From: Oscillospiraceae bacterium UBA6370
GTDB taxonomy: Bacteria; Bacillota; Clostridia; Oscillospirales; Oscillospiraceae
Direction of reading: 5' to 3'
Assembly (NCBI GenBank): GCA_002437735.1
Contig: DJRC01000079.1
Location: 26,766 to 40,558, forward strand
DNA length: 13,793 nt
In this document: one piece after another, positions 6,590-12,503 of the stretch
How positions within the stretch are numbered: the stretch's first letter is position 1
Layout of the letters: every line of letters begins with the position of its first letter
Made by a program: the position numbers and the translations under genes
The notes under the pieces: generated by a model
The model's database searches: none
Seen by the model: only the letters and a program-made list of their open reading frames with translations
Told to the model about the DNA's origin: nothing

Positions 6590-6745
6590 TTCGGTCACGA
6601 GGTATCACTGCCAATTTGGAGCGTGCCCACACGCGTGTGACCACGCGTAATTGACAGTGACCTTTCGCGATCCTTATCGCCAGAGCGTCCATATCACAAC
6701 GCTCGTGGTTAAAAGTTTGGTTGGAGAGCGGACTCTCCGAAACGG
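6586..6745 (-). ncRNA. Candidate multi-stem cis-regulatory RNA domain
   Basis: CCGTTTCGG (6745-6737 on the minus strand) and CCGAAACGG (6594-6586) are perfect 9-nt complements and could close a domain. Inside it are GAGCGT/ACGCTC (6704-6699 with 6688-6683, 10-nt loop), GCGAT-AAGG-ATCGC (6680-6667) and a 12-bp stem with inner helix (6660-6605). The closing helix overlaps two flanking hairpins, 6738-6723 (GGAGAG-TCCG-CTCTCC) and 6589-6574, so it would compete with them. This architecture resembles a switch or ribosomal-protein-binding leader, but I recognise no known family. The fold was found by eye, without energy calculation, and a mobile palindromic repeat would look similar. Confidence 0.35.
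6605..6660 (-). repeat. Long stem-loop, 12 bp on the transcribed strand
   Basis: TCACTGTCAATT (6660-6649 on the minus strand) pairs with AATTGGCAGTGA (6616-6605). The single non-Watson-Crick position is a U-G wobble in the minus-strand RNA but a C-A mismatch in the plus-strand RNA, which favours the operon transcript as the functional molecule. The interior adds GCGTG/CACGC (6646-6642 with 6625-6621) around the self-complementary CACACGCGTGTG (6628-6639). Confidence 0.6.
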
Positions 6746-6775
6746 TCTTTCTTGAGATTTTTTCGTCAGACGAGG

Positions 6776-6817
6776 TGAAGCGACGCCGCTGTACTTTGTG
6801 TACAGCAAGAAGCTTCA
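6776..6817 (-). repeat. Two-tier hairpin after rpsN
   Basis: GTACAGC and GCTGTAC (6800-6806 and 6788-6794) make a perfect 7-bp stem with a 5-nt loop. TGAAGC/GCTTCA (6776-6781 and 6812-6817) adds a 6-bp outer stem separated by internal loops. It lies 22 nt after the rpsN stop. No U-tract follows in the direction of transcription, so it is not a classical terminator. Confidence 0.5.
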
Positions 6818-6838
6818 ACGAAGTATGGCGGAAAAAGA

Positions 6839-7024
6839 TCAGAAAGAGGCTTTGCGGACGCCGGGGATCTCGCCCTTGTACGCCAGCTCGCGGAAGCAGA
6901 TACGGCAGACGCCGTAGTCACGCAGATAGGCGTGGGGGCGGCCGCAGATCTTGCAGCGATTGTACTTGCGGGTGGAGAACTTAGCAGGAGCCTGCTGCTT
7001 GAGAATCATAGATTTCTTAGCCAT
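6839..7024 (-). CDS. rpsN: 30S ribosomal protein S14, zinc-binding type Z
   Basis: S14 sits in the head of the small subunit. At 61 residues this is the short zinc form (not the ~90-100-residue form), with all four zinc ligands: Cys24, Cys27, Cys40 and Cys43 in NRCKICGRPHAY and GVCRICFRELAY. The C-terminus GEIPGVRKASF is standard (PGVxKASW in many species). The ATG is at 7024 with a GGAGG site, 17 nt from rplE. The large spacer that follows it is unusual. Confidence 0.98.
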   Translation of the reverse strand: MAKKSMILKQQAPAKFSTRKYNRCKICGRPHAYLRDYGVCRICFRELAYKGEIPGVRKASF

Positions 7025-7041
7025 TTCACATATCCTCCTAC

Positions 7042-7581
7042 TTAGCGTTCAAAGGGAGCGCCGACCAGGGTCAGCAGCTCGCGAGCCTCTTCGTCGGTCT
7101 GCGCGGTGGTGCAGATGACGATGTCCATGCCGCGGATCTTGTCGATCTTGTCGTACTCGATCTCGGGGAAGATCAGCTGCTCCTTGATGCCGAGGGCATA
7201 GTTGCCGCGGCCGTCGAAGGCGTTCGCGCTGATGCCGCGGAAGTCGCGGACACGGGGAAGCGCCACGTTAAAGAGACGATCGAGGAACTCCCACATCTTA
7301 TCGCCGCGGAGGGTGACCTTCGCGCCGACGGGCATACCTTCACGCAGCTTGAAGTTCGCAACGGACTTCTTGGCGTTGGTGATGATGGCCTTCTGGCCGG
7401 TGATGGTAGAGAGGTCACGGACGACGGCCTCGAGGACCTTCGCATTCTCGCGCGCCTCGCCGCAGCCGACGTTGACGACGACCTTCTCGATCTTGGGGAC
7501 CTGCATGGTGGAGGTGTAGCCGAACTTCTTAAAGAGAGCGGGCGCCACTTCCGCAACGTACTTGTCTTTCAGTCTTGCCAT
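7042..7581 (-). CDS. rplE: 50S ribosomal protein L5
   Basis: L5 binds 5S rRNA and touches the P-site tRNA at the top of the large subunit. The 179-residue product is exactly the usual length. It shows VPKIEKVVVNVGCGEA, the TGQKAIITNAKKSVANFKLREG stretch (key residues KKSVANFKLREG), MWEFLDRLFNVALPRVRDFRG and the C-terminal DKIRGMDIVICTTAQTDEEA. In Escherichia coli the S8 repressor site overlaps the beginning of this gene. I did not find an obvious equivalent structure at this start, which has a normal AGGAG-like site in a 20-nt spacer. Confidence 0.98.
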   Translation of the reverse strand: MARLKDKYVAEVAPALFKKFGYTSTMQVPKIEKVVVNVGCGEARENAKVLEAVVRDLSTITGQKAIITNAKKSVANFKLREGMPVGAKVTLRGDKMWEFLDRLFNVALPRVRDFRGISANAFDGRGNYALGIKEQLIFPEIEYDKIDKIRGMDIVICTTAQTDEEARELLTLVGAPFER

Positions 7582-7601
7582 AGTGTTACGACTCTCCTTT
7601 C

Positions 7602-7913
7602 TTACAGCTCAGCGCCGCACTTCTTGCAGACGCGGGTCTTCTTGCCGCCCTCGACCTTGTGGGCGACGCGGGTGCCCTTGCCGCACTTGGGGCAGACCAC
7701 CTGGACCTTGGAGGCATACAGAGCCGCTTCGCGCTCCACGATGCCGCCGGTCTCGCCCTGCTTGCGGGGCTTGATGTGGCAGGTCACCTTGTTGATGCCC
7801 TCGACCACGACCTTGGCTTCGCTGGGAACGGTGCCGAGCACCTTGCCCTGCTTGCCCTTGTCCTTGCCGGACAGGACGATAACGGTATCGCCCTTTTTCA
7901 CATTCATAGCCAT
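7602..7913 (-). CDS. rplX: 50S ribosomal protein L24, zinc-ribbon form
   Basis: L24 is an assembly initiator near the polypeptide exit of the large subunit. The 103-residue protein has an N-terminal KOW motif (VKKGDTVIVLSGKDKGKQGK, residues 5-24). Its C-terminal third has two CxxC pairs (Cys74, Cys77, Cys96, Cys99) that would form a zinc ribbon; Bacillus subtilis L24 lacks these cysteines. Two start codons are possible, at 7913 (MAMNVKKGD) and 7907; the first is better spaced from the GGAGG in the 15-nt spacer. Confidence 0.97.
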   Translation of the reverse strand: MAMNVKKGDTVIVLSGKDKGKQGKVLGTVPSEAKVVVEGINKVTCHIKPRKQGETGGIVEREAALYASKVQVVCPKCGKGTRVAHKVEGGKKTRVCKKCGAEL

Positions 7914-7928
7914 TTCTTCAAGCCCTCC

Positions 7929-8297
7929 TTACACAACTTCGGGAGCGAGGGACAGGATCTTCATGTAATCCTTGTCGCGCAGCTCACGGGCGACGGGCCC
8001 AAAGATACGGGTGCCGCGGGGATTCTTGTCGTCCTTGATGAGGACGGCAGCGTTCTCGTCAAAGCGGACATAGGTGCCGTCATTGCGGCGGACGCCCTTG
8101 GCGCTGCGGACGATAACGGCCTTGACGACCTCGCCCTTCTTGACCGTGCCGCCGGGGGTAGCCTTACGGACAGAGGCAACGATCACGTCGCCGATGTTGC
8201 CGTACTTACGGCTGGAGCCGCCGAGCACACGGATGCACTTGATTTCCTTGGCACCGGTATTATCGGCAACCTTGAGGAAACTCTCTTGCTGAATCAT
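7929..8297 (-). CDS. rplN: 50S ribosomal protein L14
   Basis: L14 lies at the subunit interface and takes part in an intersubunit bridge; it is also the docking site for the silencing factor RsfS. The 122-residue, full-length product has MIQQESFLKVADNTGAKEI, the signature GDVIVASVRKATPGG, KGEVVKAVIVR and IFGPVARELRDKDYMKI at the end. The ATG is at 8297 with a GGAGG site 15 nt or less after the rpsQ stop. Confidence 0.98.
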   Translation of the reverse strand: MIQQESFLKVADNTGAKEIKCIRVLGGSSRKYGNIGDVIVASVRKATPGGTVKKGEVVKAVIVRSAKGVRRNDGTYVRFDENAAVLIKDDKNPRGTRIFGPVARELRDKDYMKILSLAPEVV

Positions 8298-8312
8298 ACT
8301 TCCGGTACCTCC

Positions 8313-8576
8313 TTACTTAGCCTTTTCGACGATCTCGACCACGCGCCAGCGCTTGTCCTTGGACAGAGGGCGGGTCTCCATCACCTTAACGGTATCGCCG
8401 ATACCGCATTCGTTGTTCTCATCGTGGGCCTTGAGCTTATAGGTGCGGCCGACGATCTTCTTGTACAGGGGGTGAGCGACGCGGTCGGCGATGGCGACGA
8501 CGACGGTCTTATCCATCTTGTCGGAGACGACCTTGCCCACGCGGACCTTACGGGAGGAAATTCTCTTCTCTTCCAT
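8313..8576 (-). CDS. rpsQ: 30S ribosomal protein S17
   Basis: S17 is a primary 16S rRNA binder with an OB fold. The 87-residue product contains KVRVGKVVSDKMDKTVVVAI and the HPLYKKIVGRTYKLKAHDE region, followed by CGIGDTVKVMETRPLSKDKR, all characteristic. The frame is open for seven more codons upstream, but the ATG at 8576 is chosen because AAGGAGGAG lies about 8 nt before it and the family N-terminus fits. Only one base separates it from the rpmC stop, so its ribosome binding site is inside rpmC. Confidence 0.97.
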   Translation of the reverse strand: MEEKRISSRKVRVGKVVSDKMDKTVVVAIADRVAHPLYKKIVGRTYKLKAHDENNECGIGDTVKVMETRPLSKDKRWRVVEIVEKAK

Positions 8577-8577
8577 G

Positions 8578-8775
8578 TTACTTCTCCTCCTTTTCACGGA
8601 TCATGGTTTTGACTCGGGCAATATCACGCTTGGTCTCAACGAGCTTCTGAGGATTGTCAAGCTGATTGGTCGCGTGCTGCATACGCAGGAAAAACAGATC
8701 CTTCTTCAAGGCGTCGAGCTTCTCATTGAGCTGAGCGACGCTCATTGCACGAACTTCACTTGCCTTCATCTTCAT
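8578..8775 (-). CDS. rpmC: 50S ribosomal protein L29
   Basis: L29 is a small two-helix protein next to the polypeptide exit tunnel and part of the docking site for signal recognition particle and trigger factor, with L23. The 65-residue product has the usual pattern, KASEVRAMSVAQLNEKL, LFFLRMQHATNQLDNP and TKRDIARVKTMIREKE. The ATG at 8775 overlaps the rplP stop as ATGA, implying coupling. A second in-frame ATG two codons later (8769) is better spaced from the nearby AGGTGA, so a 63-residue form is equally possible. Confidence 0.96.
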   Translation of the reverse strand: MKMKASEVRAMSVAQLNEKLDALKKDLFFLRMQHATNQLDNPQKLVETKRDIARVKTMIREKEEK

Positions 8776-9206
8776 TCACCTACTTCCTGGGTCTCGGTGT
8801 CCTCGCGCTTGACGACCTTCGTCTTGATGGGCAGCTTGTGGCTGGCCAGACGGAGCGCCTCGCGGGCGACATCTTCGGGGACGCCGGCGATCTCAAACAT
8901 GACACGGCCGGGCTTAACAACGGCAACCCAATACTCAGGGGAGCCCTTACCGGAACCCATACGGGTCTCAGCCGGCTTCTGAGTGACGGGCTTATCGGGG
9001 AAGATCTTGATCCAGACCTGACCGCCACGCTTGGTGTAACGGGTCATGGCGATACGGGCGGCCTCGATCTGATTGCTGGTGATCCAGGCGGGCTCAGTGG
9101 CGACAAGACCGAATTCACCGTAGGTGACGGTGTTGCCGCGCATGGCCTTACCGGTCATACGGCCGCGCTGCACGCGACGATACTTTACTCTCTTCGGCAG
9201 AAGCAT
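8772..9206 (-). CDS. rplP: 50S ribosomal protein L16
   Basis: L16 lies near the A site and the base of the central protuberance and helps position aminoacyl-tRNA. The 144-residue protein opens with MLLPKRVKYRRVQRGRMTGK and has EPAWITSNQIEAARIAMTR, GGQVWIKIFPDKPVT and the ETRMGSGKGSPEYWVAVVKP signature. Its ATG overlaps the rpsC stop by one base (TAATG), with GGAAGGAGGGG upstream inside rpsC. Its own stop overlaps the rpmC start (ATGA). Confidence 0.98.
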   Translation of the reverse strand: MLLPKRVKYRRVQRGRMTGKAMRGNTVTYGEFGLVATEPAWITSNQIEAARIAMTRYTKRGGQVWIKIFPDKPVTQKPAETRMGSGKGSPEYWVAVVKPGRVMFEIAGVPEDVAREALRLASHKLPIKTKVVKREDTETQEVGE

Positions 9207-10063
9207 TAGTGAGCCCCTCCTTCCTTATTCTCTGCGGGCTTGCGGAAGCCACCCTGGGGACGATCGCCCTGGGGACGGCCGCCATTGCGGTTGAAGCCGT
9301 TCTGGCCGTCGCGGCGCTGGAAGCCCTGGCCGTCACGACGGGGACGACGGTCGCCGTCACGACGGGGACGACGCTCGCGGCGCTCCTCGTAAGGCTTGGT
9401 GGTGTCCAGCGTGCGGGGAGTGGTGCGCAGGGTCTGGGTGAGGACCTCGCCCTTGTAGATCCAGACCTTGACGCCGATGCGGCCGAAGGTGGTGGCAGCC
9501 TCAGCGAAGCCGTAGTCGATGTCGGCACGGATGGTCTGCAGGGGAATGGTGCCCTCGTGATAGTGCTCAACGCCCGCGATCTCGCGGCCGCCGAGACGAC
9601 CGGTGCAGCAGCACTTGATGCCCTTGGCGCCGGCGCGCATGGCGCGGCCCATGGCGTTCTTCATCGCGCGGCGGTGAGAAATACGCTTCTCAAGCTGCTG
9701 GGCGATGTTCTCAGCGACGAGCTGAGCGTCCATATCGGGAGAGCGGACCTCAACGATGTTGAGCTTGACCTTCTTGCCGATCATGGCTTCGACCGCGGCG
9801 CGGACCTTCTCGACCTCGGCGCCGTCCTTGCCGATGACCATACCCGGACGCGCGCAGTGCACGAACAGGGTGACGACGTCGTTGGAGCGCTCGATCTCGA
9901 TCTTGGGCACGCCCGCGCCGTACAGGGTCTTCTTGAGGAACTTGCGGATGTTGTAATCTTCAACGATCAGGTCGCCGACCTTCTCGTCCTTGGCATACCA
10001 ACGGGAGTCCCAGTCTTTGATGACGCCAACGCGCATGCCGTGGGGATTAACTTTCTGTCCCAT
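9206..10063 (-). CDS. rpsC: 30S ribosomal protein S3 with extended basic C-terminal tail
   Basis: S3 forms part of the mRNA entry channel in the head of the small subunit. Residues 1 to about 212 match the family: N-terminal MGQKVNPHGMRVGVIKDWDS, a type II KH domain with ARPGMVIGKDGAEVEKV (71-87), and the C-terminal S3 domain (CTGRLGGREIAGVE, then GVKVWIYKGEVL). The protein is 285 residues, against the roughly 215-235 common in the family. The extra ~70 residues are rich in Arg, Gly, Asn, Gln, Asp and Pro, with RRPRRDGD/RRPRRDGQ in tandem (231-246), and look disordered and RNA-binding. The tail includes the region encoding the rplP ribosome binding site. Confidence 0.98.
   Translation of the reverse strand: MGQKVNPHGMRVGVIKDWDSRWYAKDEKVGDLIVEDYNIRKFLKKTLYGAGVPKIEIERSNDVVTLFVHCARPGMVIGKDGAEVEKVRAAVEAMIGKKVKLNIVEVRSPDMDAQLVAENIAQQLEKRISHRRAMKNAMGRAMRAGAKGIKCCCTGRLGGREIAGVEHYHEGTIPLQTIRADIDYGFAEAATTFGRIGVKVWIYKGEVLTQTLRTTPRTLDTTKPYEERRERRPRRDGDRRPRRDGQGFQRRDGQNGFNRNGGRPQGDRPQGGFRKPAENKEGGAH
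9329..9373 (-). repeat. 24-nt tandem duplication in the rpsC tail
   Basis: Positions 9329-9349 and 9353-9373 are identical over 21 bases, with a period of 24. This encodes two copies of an eight-residue unit, RRPRRDGD and RRPRRDGQ. The period is a multiple of three and keeps the frame. Confidence 0.9.
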
Positions 10064-10080
10064 AAAACTGTCTCCTCCCT

Positions 10081-10416
10081 TTATTCTTTCTCCGCCACGG
10101 CGAGCGTGACGTGAGAGGTACGCTTGTTGATGCGATAGCCGCGGCCCTTGCTGGCGGGGATCATACGCTTGAGGACCGGGCCGCCGGTGGCGTAGACTTC
10201 GCTGACGTAGAGCTTGCCGGTATCCATGCTGAAGTTGTTCTCAGCGTTGGCGACAGCGCTCTTGAGCAGCTTGATGAGGGGTTCGGACGCAGCCTTGGGG
10301 GTCTGCATCAGAATCGCCATGGCCGTGCCGACATCCTTGCCGCGGATCAGATCGCAGACGATCTGGACCTTGCGCGGAGAGATGCGGACATATCTCAGAT
10401 AAGCTTTAGCTTCCAT
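10081..10416 (-). CDS. rplV: 50S ribosomal protein L22
   Basis: L22 lines the nascent-chain tunnel with a long beta-hairpin and contacts all 23S domains. The 111-residue product starts MEAKAYLRYVRISPRKVQIV and has the hairpin region around LYVSEVYATGGPVLKRMIPA and GRGYRINKRTSHVTLAV; tip changes give macrolide resistance in other species. An upstream in-frame ATG at 10425 directly touches the AAGGAGG site (10432-10426), so ribosomes could not use both. The ATG at 10416, 9 nt from that site, is therefore chosen and matches the family start. Confidence 0.97.
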   Translation of the reverse strand: MEAKAYLRYVRISPRKVQIVCDLIRGKDVGTAMAILMQTPKAASEPLIKLLKSAVANAENNFSMDTGKLYVSEVYATGGPVLKRMIPASKGRGYRINKRTSHVTLAVAEKE

Positions 10417-10425
10417 ATTCTGCAT

Positions 10426-10432
10426 CCTCCTT
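10426..10432 (-). promoter_or_regulatory. Ribosome binding site that decides the rplV start
   Basis: AAGGAGG directly abuts an in-frame ATG (10425) and is 9 nt from the next one (10416). Only the second has workable spacing. Confidence 0.85.
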
Positions 10433-10433
10433 C

Positions 10434-10697
10434 TTACGCTTTCTTGGCATGGCCGCGGAAGGTACGGGTGGGAGCAAACTCGCCGAGCTTGTGACCGACC
10501 ATATCTTCCTGGACATAAACGGGAACGTGCTTGCGGCCGTCATAGACCGCGATGGTATGACCAACGAAGGAGGGGAAGATCGTGGAGCTGCGGCTCCATG
10601 TCTTGAGGACCTTCTTCTCGCCGGTCTTGTTCATTTCTTCGACTCGCTTGATGAGCTCAGGGGCAACAAACGGGCCTTTTTTAATGCTTCTGCTCAT
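10434..10697 (-). CDS. rpsS: 30S ribosomal protein S19
   Basis: S19 is in the head of the small subunit, next to S13, and touches 23S rRNA in an intersubunit bridge. The 87-residue product has MSRSIKKGPFVAPELIKRV, WSRSSTIFPSFVGHTIAVYD and the signature VGHKLGEFAPTRTFRGHAKK. It is at the short end of the family because the C-terminal tail is brief. The ATG at 10697 follows rplB by 15 nt. Confidence 0.98.
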   Translation of the reverse strand: MSRSIKKGPFVAPELIKRVEEMNKTGEKKVLKTWSRSSTIFPSFVGHTIAVYDGRKHVPVYVQEDMVGHKLGEFAPTRTFRGHAKKA

Positions 10698-10712
10698 TGT
10701 TCCTTTGCCTCC

Positions 10713-11549
10713 TTACTTCTCATTACGACGCTTGACGATGAACTTGTTCGTCGGGTTCTTCTTGGAGCGGGTCTTGTAACCCATCGCGGGCTTGCCCCAA
10801 GGAGTGACAGGGCCGGGACGGCCAACGGGCGCCTTGCCCTCGCCGCCGCCGTGGGGGTGGTCGCAGGGGTTCATGACGGAGCCGCGGACGGTCGGACGCC
10901 AACCCATGTGACGCTTGCGGCCGGCCTTACCGATCTGAACGTTTTCGTGGTCGAGATTGCCGACCTGACCGATGCAGGCGGTGCAGTTGGTACGGACGAT
11001 GCGCACCTCACCGGAGGGCATACGGATCTGAGCGTCGCCGCCCTCCTTCGCCATCAGCTGCGCGGCAGCGCCGGCGGAACGGACGAGCTGGGCGCCCTTG
11101 CCGGGGTGCATCTCGATGTTGTGGATGACCGTACCGACGGGGATGTTGGCGATGGGCAGGCAGTTGCCCGGCTTGATGTCGGCGGAAGCGGAGGAAATGA
11201 TCTTATCACCGGCGGCGAGGCCGACGGGAGCGATCACATAGCGGCGCTCGCCGTCCTCGTACTCGACGAGAGCGATGTAGGCGCTGCGGTTGGGGTCGTA
11301 CTCCAGGCGCAGGACGGTCGCGAACATATCGGTCTTGTCACGCTTGAAGTCGATGATGCGGTACTTCTGCTTGTTGCCGCCGCCGTGATGGCGGACGGTG
11401 ATGCGGCCATAGCTGTTGCGGCCCGCGTTCTTCTTGAGAACCTCGGTCAGCTTGCGCTCGGGCTTGGCCTTCTTGTCGATCCCCTCGAAGGCGGACACAG
11501 TCATGTGACGGCGGGAGGGGGTAGTGGGCTTATAAGTCTTGATAGCCAT
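10713..11549 (-). CDS. rplB: 50S ribosomal protein L2
   Basis: L2 is a primary 23S binder close to the peptidyl transferase centre and needed for subunit association and activity. The 278-residue protein shows TPSRRHMTVSAFEGI, the NAGRNSYGRITVRHHGGGNK stretch, the OB-like and SH3-like barrels in the middle (RLEYDPNRSAYIALVEYEDG; IPVGTVIHNIEMHPGKG), and the near-invariant MNPCDHPHGGGEGKAP around residues 226-241. The His in DHPHG (His231) aligns with the functionally important His229 of Escherichia coli L2. No truncation or insertion is seen. Confidence 0.99.
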   Translation of the reverse strand: MAIKTYKPTTPSRRHMTVSAFEGIDKKAKPERKLTEVLKKNAGRNSYGRITVRHHGGGNKQKYRIIDFKRDKTDMFATVLRLEYDPNRSAYIALVEYEDGERRYVIAPVGLAAGDKIISSASADIKPGNCLPIANIPVGTVIHNIEMHPGKGAQLVRSAGAAAQLMAKEGGDAQIRMPSGEVRIVRTNCTACIGQVGNLDHENVQIGKAGRKRHMGWRPTVRGSVMNPCDHPHGGGEGKAPVGRPGPVTPWGKPAMGYKTRSKKNPTNKFIVKRRNEK

Positions 11550-11564
11550 TGTTCATTCTCCTCC

Positions 11565-11861
11565 TTACACCATGCCCTCGAACATTTCGATGGTCTTGGA
11601 ATCTGCCGTCAGCTGGACGTAAGCCTTCTTCCAGCTGCGGGTGGTACCGGGACGGCCCGCGCCCATGCGCTTGGCCTTGCCGGAAACGTTGATCGTGTTG
11701 ACCTTGGCGACCTTGACACCGAAGATCTGCTCGACCGCGTTCTTGATCTCGATCTTGCCGGCATCCTTGGCGACCTCGAAGACATACTTCTTGTCTGCGA
11801 CGGAGGCCATGGAGCGTTCGGTAATGATCGGACGAATGACGATATCGTAAACGTTAGCCAT
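11565..11861 (-). CDS. rplW: 50S ribosomal protein L23
   Basis: L23 sits at the tunnel exit and is the main docking point for trigger factor and signal recognition particle. The 98-residue product has VIRPIITERSMA near the N-terminus, KYVFEVAKDAGKIEIKNAVE and the rRNA-binding loop KRMGAGRPGTTRSWKKAYVQ. Its ATG overlaps the rplD stop by one base (TAATG), with GAGGAGGTG inside the end of rplD as ribosome binding site. Confidence 0.98.
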   Translation of the reverse strand: MANVYDIVIRPIITERSMASVADKKYVFEVAKDAGKIEIKNAVEQIFGVKVAKVNTINVSGKAKRMGAGRPGTTRSWKKAYVQLTADSKTIEMFEGMV

Positions 11862-12484
11862 TATGCGAACACCTCCTCGATCACTGCGAGGGCATCCTTG
11901 TCGATGACCAGAGTCTTGGCGTTGAGCAGGTCATAGACGTTGATGAGCTTTGCAGGGCTGGTGACGACGCCCGGAATGTTGCGGGCGCTCTTGACGACGA
12001 TGTCGTTGACCTCGGGAGTCACGACGACGGACTTGCCTTCCGCGTTGACGGCGGTGAGGAAGCTCTTGAAGCTCTTGGTCTTGATCTCGTCCATCGCGAT
12101 CTTGTCGACGACGACGATCTCGCCATCCTTAGCCTTGGAGGACAGGACGGACTTGAGAGCCAGACGCTTGACCTTCTTGTTGAGCACGTAGCTGTAGGTG
12201 CGAGGCTTGGGGGCAAACGCGATGCCGCCGTGCGTCCATTGCGGGGAGCGGGTGCTGCCCTGACGGGCGCGGCCGGTGCCTTTCTGGCGCCACGGCTTGC
12301 GGCCGCCGCCGGAAACCTCAGCACGGGTCAGAGCGCTCTGGGTGCCCTGACGGCAGTTGGCCAGGTGATTCTTCACGACCTCGTGGACAACGCTCATGTT
12401 CGGCTCAACGCCGAAGATCGCGTCGTTCAGCTCCACGGTACCGACTTCAGCGCCGGTCATGCTGACAACTTTAATCGTAGACAT
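11861..12484 (-). CDS. rplD: 50S ribosomal protein L4
   Basis: L4 lines the nascent-peptide tunnel through a long loop and in Escherichia coli represses the S10 operon. The 207-residue product has normal length. The tunnel loop is visible at about 45-95: RQGTQSALTRAEVSGGGRKP, then WRQKGTGRARQGSTRSPQWT and GGIAFAPKPRTYSY. The C-terminal half has NARNIPGV-type residues (SARNIPGVVTSPAKLINVYD). It follows rplC by 19 nt. Whether L4 also acts as a regulator here is not known; the structured spacer before rplC would be one place to look. Confidence 0.98.
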   Translation of the reverse strand: MSTIKVVSMTGAEVGTVELNDAIFGVEPNMSVVHEVVKNHLANCRQGTQSALTRAEVSGGGRKPWRQKGTGRARQGSTRSPQWTHGGIAFAPKPRTYSYVLNKKVKRLALKSVLSSKAKDGEIVVVDKIAMDEIKTKSFKSFLTAVNAEGKSVVVTPEVNDIVVKSARNIPGVVTSPAKLINVYDLLNAKTLVIDKDALAVIEEVFA

Positions 12485-12503
12485 TCTTTAAGCACTCCTT
12501 TCC

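Larger units (their letters stand above)
6548..6838 (-). other. Unusually long rpsN-rpsH spacer without a convincing gene
   Basis: Neighbouring gaps in this operon are 0-23 nt, but this one is 291 nt. On the transcribed strand it holds, in order: a TTTTT run just after the rpsN stop, a hairpin at 6817-6776, a hairpin at 6738-6723, a multi-stem region at 6704-6605, a GAAA-capped hairpin at 6589-6574 and the rpsH ribosome binding site. An open frame of 85 codons (6818-6561) crosses it, but it begins with TTG without a Shine-Dalgarno sequence and runs through all the hairpins, so I do not call it a gene. I see no promoter with both boxes on the minus strand and no transposase remnant. It may be a cis-regulatory RNA or an inserted palindromic repeat. 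Confidence 0.85.

Noticed and set aside
6651..6680. TTGACA on the plus strand as an antisense promoter -35 box
   Set aside because: At 17-18 nt spacing the would-be -10 is TTATCG or TATCGC, too poor a match, and the TTGACA is explained as part of the 6605-6660 stem.
6561..6818. An 85-codon minus-strand frame in the rpsN-rpsH spacer
   Set aside because: It starts at TTG without a ribosome binding site, runs through all stem-loops, ends on the rpsH ribosome binding site, and shows no domain. A peptide starting at the internal ATG (MDALAIRI) also lacks a ribosome binding site. Peptide evidence would change this.
7560..7601. E. coli-type S8 repressor site at the rplE start
   Set aside because: The 20-nt spacer before rplE shows only an ordinary ribosome binding site and no matching bulged helix that I can support by eye.
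8577..8597. Seven-codon N-terminal extension of rpsQ
   Set aside because: It overlaps the end of rpmC and lies on the ribosome binding site that serves the ATG at 8576.
10449..11936. A 495-codon open frame on the plus strand
   Set aside because: It is antisense to rpsS, rplB and rplW, all certain genes. GC-rich coding sequence commonly leaves an open antisense frame; the translation has no recognisable domain.
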